Origin: Candidatus Nomurabacteria bacterium
GTDB lineage: Bacteria > Patescibacteriota > Minisyncoccia > Phycocordibacterales > UBA9973
DNA length: 51,140 nt
Assembly: GCA_943359485.1 (NCBI GenBank)
Contig: CALRHR010000001.1
Location: forward strand, 1-51,140
Direction of reading: 5' to 3'
Shown here: in pieces, positions 31,742 through 39,018 of the stretch
Layout of the letters: every line of letters starts with the position of its first letter
Position numbering within the stretch: position 1 is the stretch's first letter
The notes under the pieces: model-generated
Databases searched by the model: none
What the model was told of the DNA's origin: nothing
The model's input: only the letters and a program-made list of their open reading frames with translations
Translations under genes and position numbers: made by a program

Positions 31742-32764
31742 ATGCAAAAGAATAATAAAGTTTTTGAGGGGGAAAAAGCAGTTGCAGAATACCTGGCCCC
31801 GGGTGCTTTGGGCCCGACGCCTATAGTCGAATTACCAGAATCTCTGAACCCCTTTACCAAAGATGGCGTGCGAATTTTCGTAAAGCTTATGCAATTCGTA
31901 CCACTTTCAAATATTAAATCCTTACCTTCTTATAAGATGCTTGAAAATATTTCAAAGCAAGAACTTAAAAAAATTAAAAATCTTGTAGAATATTCTTCTG
32001 GTAATACTGTACTATCTCTAACAATACTTGCACGACATTTTGGTATTCAAAATATGCATGCCGTTATTACTCCTGATGTTCCAGAACATAAAAAGCGCTT
32101 GCTTCGTTTGGTGGGTGCCAACCTTCTTATTTCTCATGGGAATCCGAGTCCTGGAGTTTTTGATAAAAATGGAGGAATTTATGATGCGAAAATATTAGGA
32201 CAAAAACCTGGTTGGCATAATCTACACCAGTATATCAATAAAGGAAATAAAGAAGCGGCATCAAAGTATGTTGGGCAAGATTTATGGAAACAGCTTGGCT
32301 CCAAGCTTTCTATTGTTGTAGCTAGTATGGGTACAGCTGGGACTATTTCAGGCACAGGAGAGTTTCTTAAAAATAAAAATAAAAATATTAAAGTATTAGG
32401 AGTAGCAATCAAACAAGGTTCAGAAATTCCAGGACCTCGTGGTGAAGTAGCCATACATAAGCTTGGCATTGAGTGGAAGGGGATAGTGGATGATGTTGTT
32501 TCTGTGACAACCCGTCCTGCTTATGAAAAGAGTTTAAAACTTATTCGGCTTGGGCTTTTTGTTGGTCCTTCTACGGGCATGCAGCTTTCAGCGCTTTTGA
32601 CTAAATTAACAGAATATAAAAAGAAAAATAAGTTAAAAAATTTACGCAATAAAGACGGGGAAGTAGTTTGTTGTTTTATAGCCTGTGATACAATGTTCCC
32701 ATATATTGATGATTATTTTGTAAATTTACCAGCGAAATTTTTCCCCAAGATTAAACATTTATAA
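31742..32764 (+). CDS. PLP-dependent enzyme, cysteine synthase family
   Basis: 340 residues of fold-type II. The Schiff-base Lys is in PLSNIKSLPSYKML (about 60), EYSSGNTVLSLTILA (about 81) binds substrate carboxylate, GTAGTISGTGEF (about 200) holds the phosphate, and GPSTGMQLSAL is near 279. The family makes cysteine, cystathionine or diaminopropionate, among others; the substrate is not clear. Tight coupling to the unusual DapF homologue suggests a joint step in amino-acid metabolism. Confidence 0.85.
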   Translation: MQKNNKVFEGEKAVAEYLAPGALGPTPIVELPESLNPFTKDGVRIFVKLMQFVPLSNIKSLPSYKMLENISKQELKKIKNLVEYSSGNTVLSLTILARHFGIQNMHAVITPDVPEHKKRLLRLVGANLLISHGNPSPGVFDKNGGIYDAKILGQKPGWHNLHQYINKGNKEAASKYVGQDLWKQLGSKLSIVVASMGTAGTISGTGEFLKNKNKNIKVLGVAIKQGSEIPGPRGEVAIHKLGIEWKGIVDDVVSVTTRPAYEKSLKLIRLGLFVGPSTGMQLSALLTKLTEYKKKNKLKNLRNKDGEVVCCFIACDTMFPYIDDYFVNLPAKFFPKIKHL

Positions 32765-32766
32765 AA

Positions 32767-32794
32767 ACATATATACGCTATCGCGTATATATGT
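32767..32794 (+). promoter_or_regulatory. 12-bp perfect hairpin before prfB
   Basis: ACATATATACGC-TATC-GCGTATATATGT, directly after the PLP enzyme stop and 12 nt before the prfB start codon. No T-tract; it may mark a boundary or act on prfB translation. Confidence 0.65.
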
Positions 32795-32806
32795 AAAATT
32801 GAAATT

Positions 32807-33691
32807 ATGCCAGAAGATACACACGACATAGAAGAACAAATAAAAAAGTTGGAGGAGGCCATGGTAAACCCGCTTTTTTGGGAGGACAAAGGGAAAGCGC
32901 AGGCGACCTTGCGCGAACTCGCGGATTTGAAGAACAAAAAAGCGGGTCTGGGTAAATATGACCGTGGTAATGCCATCCTCACCATAATTTCCGGTGCCGG
33001 TGGCGAAGATGCTGAAGATTTTTCATCGATGCTTATCGAGATGTATATGAAGTATGCGAATAAAAATGGCTGGGAAATTTACGCAATTCATGAAAATAAA
33101 AACGACCATGGGGGGTATCGGAATGTTTCTGTGGAAATAAAAGGTAAAGGCGTTTATGGAAATTTAAAATCCGAATCCGGTGTGCATCGCTTGGTGCGAA
33201 TTTCTCCTTTTGATGCAAAAAAACTTCGGCATACATCTTTTTGTCTCGTTGAAGTTTTGCCGAAATTCTCTTCGTTGGAAGAGCGTGATATTGTGCTCAA
33301 TCTGGAAGATTTAAAAATCGAATTTTCGCGTTCTGGCGGGCCTGGCGGGCAGAATGTGAACAAGAGGGAAACGGCAGTGCGGATAGTTCATATGCCGACC
33401 GGCATCGCCGTGCATGCTTCGACCGAGCGTAGTCAAGAGCAGAATCGAGAGCAAGCCATGGCGATCCTGCGAGCGAAAATTTTCAAAAAAGCTCAGGAAG
33501 AAAAAAGAAGCACAGAAGAAGCTATGAAATTAAAAAATACGGAAATAGAATGGGGCAACCAAATCCGCTCATATGTTCTGCATCCCTACAAAATGGTCAA
33601 AGACCACCGCACGGATGCCGAGACTTCAAATGTCGATGCAGTTTTAGATGGGGAGATAGACATTTTTATTGAGGCGGAGAAGAATCTCTAA
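32807..33691 (+). CDS. prfB: Peptide chain release factor 2
   Basis: 294 residues against about 365 in E. coli; the shortage is in the N-terminal domain 1. RF2 is identified by the SPF tripeptide (VRISPFDAKKLRHTSF, about 128) that reads UAA and UGA, and the peptidyl-hydrolysis motif GGPGGQNVNK (about 182). No programmed frameshift site is needed in this short N-terminus. Its presence shows UGA is a stop in this organism. The last codons (EIDIFIEAEKNL-stop) are repeated at 34341-34376 beyond a toxin-antitoxin pair. Confidence 0.95.
   Translation: MPEDTHDIEEQIKKLEEAMVNPLFWEDKGKAQATLRELADLKNKKAGLGKYDRGNAILTIISGAGGEDAEDFSSMLIEMYMKYANKNGWEIYAIHENKNDHGGYRNVSVEIKGKGVYGNLKSESGVHRLVRISPFDAKKLRHTSFCLVEVLPKFSSLEERDIVLNLEDLKIEFSRSGGPGGQNVNKRETAVRIVHMPTGIAVHASTERSQEQNREQAMAILRAKIFKKAQEEKRSTEEAMKLKNTEIEWGNQIRSYVLHPYKMVKDHRTDAETSNVDAVLDGEIDIFIEAEKNL
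33651..33691 (+). repeat. prfB 3' end, left copy
   Basis: Codes GEIDIFIEAEKNL-stop. It matches 34335-34376 with mostly synonymous differences. Confidence 0.85.
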
Positions 33692-33694
33692 CTC

Positions 33695-33730
33695 TTGACT
33701 TATATATACAACAATATATACTGTATATAT
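33695..33730 (+). promoter_or_regulatory. Toxin-antitoxin promoter and palindromic operator
   Basis: TTGACT (33695-33700), 16-nt spacer, TATACT (33717-33722). The palindrome ATATATAC-T-GTATATAT (33714-33730) covers the -10 box and the antitoxin ATG, a good site for autorepression. Confidence 0.7.
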
Positions 33731-34001
33731 GAATAACGCAGTAATAAATTTTAATACAGACTCAAAGGTCAAGAAGGAATTTATAAAAACCCTAGACGAA
33801 ATGGGGCTCACTATTTCTATTGCCCTAAATCATGCTGTCAGAAAAATTATAGTCGAAAAAAGAATAGAATTTACCACTCCTGAAATACCAAATGTTAGAT
33901 TGAGAAAGGCGTTTAGAGATGCGCGTAAAGAGTATGCAACTGGAAAAATGAAAATTTACAGAACTCATGAAGAACTAGAAAAGCATCTCTTGTCTTTATG
34001 A
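33729..34001 (+). CDS. RelB/DinJ-family antitoxin
   Basis: 90 residues. The N-terminus (NAVINFNTDSKVKKEFIKTL followed by DEMGLTISIALNHAV) is the ribbon-helix-helix of RelB/DinJ antitoxins, which both binds DNA and neutralises the toxin through the C-terminal helix. The stop TGA overlaps the toxin ATG. The ATG is covered by the palindromic operator. It follows prfB by only 37 nt. Confidence 0.9.
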   Translation: MNNAVINFNTDSKVKKEFIKTLDEMGLTISIALNHAVRKIIVEKRIEFTTPEIPNVRLRKAFRDARKEYATGKMKIYRTHEELEKHLLSL

Positions 34002-34261
34002 TTGATGTATTAACTAGTAAAAAATATAACAAATCTTTTAAAAAGAAAGATAAGTTTGTGCAGAAAAAAGCCATTGCGCGGATTAAACTTTTTAGAGAAG
34101 ACCCATTTAATGTTTTATTAAATAATCACGCACTTAATGGCGAACATGGAGATGAGAGAAGTTTTAATGTAACCGGAGATTATAGAATCACTTTTTACCA
34201 CGTTAATGAAAATACTGTAGTTTTTACTGATATTGGCACTCACCCGGAATTGTATGGATAA
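33998..34261 (+). CDS. YafQ/RelE-family mRNA interferase toxin
   Basis: 87 residues with the RelE/YafQ fold: KYNKSFKKKDKFVQKKAIAR helices, then ALNGEHGDERSFNVTGDYRI and the C-terminal IGTHPELYG, where the conserved His and aromatic residue sit. The family cuts mRNA in the ribosomal A site. It overlaps the antitoxin by 4 nt. The pair sits between prfB and a copy of the prfB tail, notable because both proteins act in the A site. Confidence 0.92.
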   Translation: MIDVLTSKKYNKSFKKKDKFVQKKAIARIKLFREDPFNVLLNNHALNGEHGDERSFNVTGDYRITFYHVNENTVVFTDIGTHPELYG

Positions 34262-34331
34262 ATATTTTTTTAACTCGTGGATCTTTTCATTGCCTTGTGA
34301 TCCAAGATAAAGCCAGAGTATAGGATTTGGT

Positions 34332-34376
34332 ATGGGTGATATAGACATTTTCATTGAGGCGGAGAAGAATTTGTAA
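34332..34376 (+). pseudogene. Displaced second copy of the prfB 3' end
   Basis: Frame reading GDIDIFIEAEKNL-stop, matching the last 13 residues of prfB apart from one Glu/Asp change; the DNA differs at mainly third positions (TTT/TTC, CTC/TTG). It lies 71 nt after the toxin and has no prfB body before it. Confidence 0.85.
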
Positions 34377-34417
34377 GTTCTAGTGAAATTTTTTAATTTT
34401 TATGCTAAAATGAATGA

Positions 34418-35086
34418 GTGATTTACTTTAACAATGTTTCCAAACTCTATAAAGATTCTCTGGCGCTCGATGATGTGAGTATTACGATTGCGGCGGGAGA
34501 GTTTGTCTCCGTTGTTGGGCACTCGGGAGCGGGTAAGACTACACTAACTAAGATGATTTTAGCTGAAGAGAACCCTTCTACGGGAACAGTTTTTTTTGAG
34601 TCCATCAATGTGCATACATTAAAAAACAGCGACTTAACCCGGCTTCGCCGTCGTATTGGAGTGGTTTTTCAGGATTTTAAATTGTTACAGAACAAAACTG
34701 CTTATGAAAACATCGCTTTTGCTATGGAGGCGGTGGGCAAGACGGACGAAGAGATAGCTTCTGATGTTCCACATGTGCTCGAGTTGGTGGACTTGGGTAG
34801 TAAAATTTTTCATTTTCCAAACCAAATGTCCGGGGGTGAACAGCAAAGGCTCGCTATCGCTCGGGCCATCATTAATCAGCCTGAGATAATAATTGCTGAT
34901 GAACCGACTGGTAACCTGGACCCAATAAATACGCACGAAATAGTTCAGATTTTGAAGAAGATAAATGATCTTGGCACGACAGTAATTCTGACTACGCACA
35001 ACCGTGGAGTTATTGATTCGGTGGGGAAAAGAGTAATAACTATGGAAAAAGGGAAGATAATTCGAGATACAAAACATCACAAGTAA
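34418..35086 (+). CDS. ftsE: Cell division ATP-binding protein FtsE
   Basis: 222 residues, typical FtsE. Walker A GHSGAGKTT (about 34), ABC signature MSGGEQQRLAIARA (about 133), Walker B IIIADEPTGNLDP (about 155), and a switch His in LTTHNRG. The start is GTG at 34418. FtsEX is a membrane complex that links the divisome to peptidoglycan hydrolase activation. ftsX is not adjacent as usual: two unrelated genes lie between them. Confidence 0.95.
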   Translation: MIYFNNVSKLYKDSLALDDVSITIAAGEFVSVVGHSGAGKTTLTKMILAEENPSTGTVFFESINVHTLKNSDLTRLRRRIGVVFQDFKLLQNKTAYENIAFAMEAVGKTDEEIASDVPHVLELVDLGSKIFHFPNQMSGGEQQRLAIARAIINQPEIIIADEPTGNLDPINTHEIVQILKKINDLGTTVILTTHNRGVIDSVGKRVITMEKGKIIRDTKHHK

Positions 35087-35120
35087 TTAGGTGCTAGTTT
35101 CTAGGTGCTAGGTTCTAGTT
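35087..35120 (+). repeat. Heptameric repeat array after ftsE
   Basis: Units AGGTGCT, AGTTTCT, AGGTGCT, AGGTTCT in direct order. The array before ftsX (35845-35869) is its reverse complement type (AGAACCT). Confidence 0.75.
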
Positions 35121-35141
35121 TTTAAAAATGAACGCAATGTA

Positions 35142-35690
35142 ATGAACTATTTTACTTTTATTGAAATTCTTGGATCTGTTTTTTATTTGCTTCAAAATAT
35201 ATCCTTAAGTCTGGAAAAGAGAATTGGTTGGTTATTGGGACTTATTGGTGCAATTGCTTATTTTATTGTTGCTATACATAAAGGATCTTTTGCCTATTCC
35301 GTATTGGAAGTAATGAATGGAATTATATTTATCTTTGGAATATTTGTATGGCAAAAATACGAAAATGTGGAAAGAAAAGTTACACTCACTATGAGTGTCC
35401 TAGCATTAATTGGTATTTTTTTTGTATTTTTTCTTAATTTAGGATCACCAAATTGGATTTTGGAAAATTTAATGGTAATTGTATTTGTTTTAGGTATAGT
35501 TTTTTTAGTTTTGCGTAATCCAATTGGCTGGATTCTTTATATTTTAGGGCATATTCTTTTAATTGCTTATGCATATCTTTTGGGAACCTACTTTATTTTA
35601 ATTCTTCAAGTTGTATCGTTACCATTTGCTTTTTTAGGTTATAAGAATTTTAAATTAAAAAAATCTAGATCATTAAATGACCAATTCTGA
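35142..35690 (+). CDS. PnuC-like membrane protein
   Basis: 182 residues, six or seven membrane helices. The spacing of Trp and Gly (EKRIGWLLGLIGAIAYFIVA near 28, RNPIGWILYILGHILLIAYA near 126) fits the PnuC nicotinamide riboside/mononucleotide transporter fold. It is shorter than known PnuC proteins (about 220-240 aa). The substrate is inferred. It lies between ftsE and ftsX, bounded by inverted heptamer arrays. Confidence 0.65.
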   Translation: MNYFTFIEILGSVFYLLQNISLSLEKRIGWLLGLIGAIAYFIVAIHKGSFAYSVLEVMNGIIFIFGIFVWQKYENVERKVTLTMSVLALIGIFFVFFLNLGSPNWILENLMVIVFVLGIVFLVLRNPIGWILYILGHILLIAYAYLLGTYFILILQVVSLPFAFLGYKNFKLKKSRSLNDQF

Positions 35691-35862
35691 TATAAAATCC
35701 TATAAAGACCTAATTGTTTGGCAGAAAGGGTCTGAACTTGAAACACAATTGTTTTTATGTAAAGATCTATACGCTTTAGATGTAAAAGAGTGTATAATGC
35801 TACTGGAAGAAGTGAGTAAAATTCTTCGTGTTATTATCAGTAAACTAGAACCTAGAACCTAG
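35677..35862 (+). pseudogene. Internally deleted four-helix-bundle (23S rRNA-IVP type) gene
   Basis: 61 residues. The first 20 (KSYKDLIVWQKGSEL) match the opening of four-helix-bundle/S23 proteins. The sequence then jumps to their last helices (LETQLFLCKDLYAL, LLEEVSKILRVIISKLE). Normal members have about 115-125 residues, so roughly 50 residues of the middle are missing. The last codons (LEPRT) are formed by the heptamer array. It overlaps the PnuC-like gene by 14 nt. Confidence 0.7.
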
Positions 35863-35869
35863 AACCTAA
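35845..35869 (+). repeat. Heptameric repeat array before ftsX
   Basis: Three units of CTAGAAC and a partial fourth, the reverse complement of the AGGTTCT units after ftsE. Confidence 0.75.
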
Positions 35870-35872
35870 TCT

Positions 35873-36793
35873 ATGATGACAGCATTAAAAAGAATAATTA
35901 AAGCAGGATTTATAAATTTCAGGCGGGGAGGCTTGGTGTCTTTTGCGGCTGTTCTGGTGATGACGATTACTCTCTCCGTCATTACTCTGATTATTTTATT
36001 GAACGCGGTATTGTATTTTTCGTTGAACTCTATAAAAGAAAAAGTAGATGTGACGATTTATTTTACCGTAGATGCATCCGAAGACAGGATTATGCTTTTA
36101 AAATCATCTCTCCAAAAATTACCAGAAGTGGCCGAAGTTTCTTATACTTCCGCTGATGAAGCTTTGCAACTTTTCCGTACTCGCCACGAAAGTGATTATC
36201 CGACCATAGCTGCTTTAGACGAGATAGGTGTCAACCCTCTCGGCGCGTACCTTAATGTAAAAGCTAAAGAGATTTCGCAGTACGAAAATATTGCAAACTT
36301 TATGAAGTCTGACAATGCGCTTGTCTTGGGTTCGTCTTCCATTATTGACAAGGTGGATTATAACAAAAACAAATTAGTTATAAATCGGCTGAATTCGATA
36401 ATTCTCGGTGCACACAAACTTAGTTTTCTGATTACAATTATTTTAATAATTATTTCTGTAATTATCACTTTTAACACGATCAGACTCACCATTTTTATTT
36501 CCAAAGAAGAGATTGGTGTAATGCAGCTGGTGGGCGCTTCCAAGATGCATGTTCGTGGGCCATTTATGGTTGAAGGGGTGATTTATGGTATTATTGCGAC
36601 TTTGATAACTTTGGTTCTTTTCGTGCCGACTACGGCGTGGGTCGGGTCAAATATGACTGTATTTCTGGGATTAAATATGTATGATTATTATGTTTCCAAT
36701 TTCTTCCAGATTTTTGCAATTTTATTGCTTTCCGGTATAATCTTGGGGGTGGTATCGAGTTTCTTGGCGATTAGAAGATACCTTAATAAATGA
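35873..36793 (+). CDS. ftsX: Cell division protein FtsX
   Basis: 306 residues: an N-terminal cytoplasmic stretch and membrane helix (about 23-45), an extracytoplasmic domain (about 46-170, KEKVDVTIYFTVDASEDRI), then three helices (about 180-205, 225-255 and 275-298). FREISK-type EEIGVMQLVGASK marks the conserved cytoplasmic loop. It is the partner of FtsE. The ATG at 35876 is an equally possible start. Confidence 0.93.
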   Translation: MMTALKRIIKAGFINFRRGGLVSFAAVLVMTITLSVITLIILLNAVLYFSLNSIKEKVDVTIYFTVDASEDRIMLLKSSLQKLPEVAEVSYTSADEALQLFRTRHESDYPTIAALDEIGVNPLGAYLNVKAKEISQYENIANFMKSDNALVLGSSSIIDKVDYNKNKLVINRLNSIILGAHKLSFLITIILIIISVIITFNTIRLTIFISKEEIGVMQLVGASKMHVRGPFMVEGVIYGIIATLITLVLFVPTTAWVGSNMTVFLGLNMYDYYVSNFFQIFAILLLSGIILGVVSSFLAIRRYLNK

Positions 36794-36799
36794 TTAGTT

Positions 36800-36850
36800 A
36801 GGTGCTAGTGACTAGTTGCTAGAACCTAGAAGCTAAAACCTAGAACCTAA
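36800..36850 (+). repeat. Heptameric repeat array between ftsX and pyrG
   Basis: Seven units in a row: AGGTGCT, AGTGACT, AGTTGCT, AGAACCT, AGAAGCT, AAAACCT, AGAACCT. The first units are near reverse complements of the last, so it can fold on itself. Confidence 0.8.
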
Positions 36851-36853
36851 TTT

Positions 36854-38488
36854 ATGAAAAAACCGAAATACATTTTTGTGGTGGGAGGCGTAATGTCGAG
36901 CGTAGGTAAGGGTGTCGCCGCCGCATCTATTGGTAAGATTTTGCAGTCCCGTGGTTACGCTATTGCTAACCTCAAGTGTGATATGTATGTAAATTTAGAT
37001 GCAGGTACGATTCGTCCCGCCGAGCATGGGGAAGTTTTTGTCGGTGAAGACGGCATTGAAGCGGACCAGGATCTTGGTAATTATGAACGATTTACTGATC
37101 AAGTTTGCACGAAAGAAGACTACATTACCACTGGTCAGATTTACGCGGAAGTTATCAAGCGTGAACGCAATTTGGAATACGGCGGGGAAGATGTGGAAGT
37201 TTATCCGGATATTCCTAAAGAAATAATCAGACGCATAGAAGCTTGCCAGAAAAAAAATAAATCCCAAATCACGATCATAGAATATGGAGGTACGGTAGGG
37301 GAATATCAGTTATTGCCTTTCCTGGAAGCTGCCAGAATGATGAAATCCAAAAATCCCGCAGATGTTTTTTCCATTTTAGTAAGTTATCTGCCGACTCCAA
37401 AATTACTCGGAGAACAGAAATCAAAACCGACTCAACACGCTATCACTGACCTTTATTCAGTCGGTCTTAATCCGGATTTCGTTATCTGCCGGTCCGATCT
37501 TCCAGCCACTTTGGATGTCAAAAGAACTATTAGTAATGTTTGTAGTCTTCCGATAGAGCGAATAATCTCTGCTCCAGATGTTTATTCTATTTACGATGTT
37601 CCGGTTAATTTCGAAAAAGATAATCTTGGAGTTACTTTGCTTAAAGCTATGGGTTTACCACCGCGCAAGAGAGATTTAATCGAATGGGTTCGTTTGGCTA
37701 ATAAAATTCCAAAAATCACAAAGGAGGTTAAAATTGGTATTGTCGGCAAATATTTTAATTTTAAATCAGTTAAAGATACTTATATTTCAGTGATTGAGTC
37801 GATTAATCATGCGGCTTGGTCACAGAACTTAAAGCCAAACATTATTTGGCTAGATTCAGAAAAATACGAAAAGGATGTTTCGTTATTAAACGAACTGGAT
37901 AAGCTGGATGGGATTATTGTTCCTGGTGGGTTTGGTACTAGGGGTGTGGAGGGGATGATCCTGGCGGCAGATTATGCCTATCGGAAAAATATTCCGTATT
38001 TTGGCTTGTGTTTAGGTATGCAGATTTTAACTATTTCTTACGCTCGCAATATTCTAAAATTTAAAAATGCCAACTCGACGGAAATGGATCCTAATACTCC
38101 TTATCCTGTAATTGCGACTATGGCTGATCAAGTTGAAAAAATAAAAAATAAAAATTATGGGGCAAGTATGCGACTCGGCGCTTATGACTGCGTACTCTTA
38201 AAAAATACTGTTGCGGCAGAGGCGTACAAAGCTTCCCAAATTTCCGAACGGCATAGGCATCGATACGAAGTTAATACAAAGTACATCACTGAATTAGAAA
38301 AAGCAGGGCTAGTATTCTCTGGGCGGTCTCCCGATGGGGTTTTGATGGAAATAGCTGAGCTTCCAAAAAATAAACACCCATTTTATTTAGGTACGCAGTT
38401 CCATCCTGAATTTAAATCCCGCCCACTTACACCGCATCCATTGTTTACAGCTTTTATCAAAGCTTGTGTGAAGAAAAACTTGAAATAA
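36854..38488 (+). CDS. pyrG: CTP synthase
   Basis: 544 residues, full length. The N-terminal synthetase domain opens with GGVMSSVGKGVAAASIGKIL (P-loop) and has EYGGTVGE. The C-terminal glutaminase has the Cys nucleophile in GLCLGMQ (about 384) and the His/Glu pair in TQFHPEFKSRP (about 517). It converts UTP to CTP with glutamine. It is convergent with mscL, 17 nt away. Confidence 0.97.
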   Translation: MKKPKYIFVVGGVMSSVGKGVAAASIGKILQSRGYAIANLKCDMYVNLDAGTIRPAEHGEVFVGEDGIEADQDLGNYERFTDQVCTKEDYITTGQIYAEVIKRERNLEYGGEDVEVYPDIPKEIIRRIEACQKKNKSQITIIEYGGTVGEYQLLPFLEAARMMKSKNPADVFSILVSYLPTPKLLGEQKSKPTQHAITDLYSVGLNPDFVICRSDLPATLDVKRTISNVCSLPIERIISAPDVYSIYDVPVNFEKDNLGVTLLKAMGLPPRKRDLIEWVRLANKIPKITKEVKIGIVGKYFNFKSVKDTYISVIESINHAAWSQNLKPNIIWLDSEKYEKDVSLLNELDKLDGIIVPGGFGTRGVEGMILAADYAYRKNIPYFGLCLGMQILTISYARNILKFKNANSTEMDPNTPYPVIATMADQVEKIKNKNYGASMRLGAYDCVLLKNTVAAEAYKASQISERHRHRYEVNTKYITELEKAGLVFSGRSPDGVLMEIAELPKNKHPFYLGTQFHPEFKSRPLTPHPLFTAFIKACVKKNLK

Positions 38489-38505
38489 TTTCCCTAAATA
38501 ACTTT

Positions 38506-38907
38506 TTAGGATACAACCTGCGCGCAATGCGAACAACGCTTTGCCTCGAGAGGGATCTCGCTAAGACACTCTTTACATTTCTTGGTCGTTGGGTCTGCGG
38601 GTGGTTCTTTGCGAGAGCGGGCTATAAGCACATTCATTGGTTTAACCACAAAGAAGAAAATTGTGCTCGCAACGAGAATAAATGAAATCAAGGCATTAAT
38701 AAAATGGCCGTACATAAACTGACTGCCGTTTATGGTAAATGAAAGTTCACCAAAATCAGGCACTTTGCCGACAGCAGCAATGATCGGCGTGATAAGGTCA
38801 CTTACCAACGCCGTAACAATTGCGCTAAAAGCAGCACCAATCACGACACCAACTGCTAAATCAACCACATTTCCTCTTAGTAAAAATTGTTTAAATTCCT
38901 TAAGCAT
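38506..38907 (-). CDS. mscL: MscL mechanosensitive channel with C-terminal zinc ribbon
   Basis: 133 residues. The first helix (FLLRGNVVDLAVGVVIGAAF) and second helix (FINALISFILVASTIFFFVV) are those of the large-conductance mechanosensitive channel that opens under membrane tension. Beyond the usual end, at about 110-128, is KKCKECLSEIPLEAKRCSHC, two CxxC pairs forming a probable zinc ribbon. This replaces the normal short amphipathic C-terminal helix bundle. Confidence 0.93.
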   Translation of the reverse strand: MLKEFKQFLLRGNVVDLAVGVVIGAAFSAIVTALVSDLITPIIAAVGKVPDFGELSFTINGSQFMYGHFINALISFILVASTIFFFVVKPMNVLIARSRKEPPADPTTKKCKECLSEIPLEAKRCSHCAQVVS

Positions 38908-39018
38908 AAATATTACATTAGTTAATGTATAATAATAATGGATATCATAACAGATGTATTATCCAAATGTAAAATATAAATACCCTAAAACAGCTAGTCT
39001 ATTTTTTGGCTGAGTGAC

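Noticed and set aside
35087-36850. CRISPR array
   Set aside because: Units are 7 bp without spacers, and no cas genes are present.
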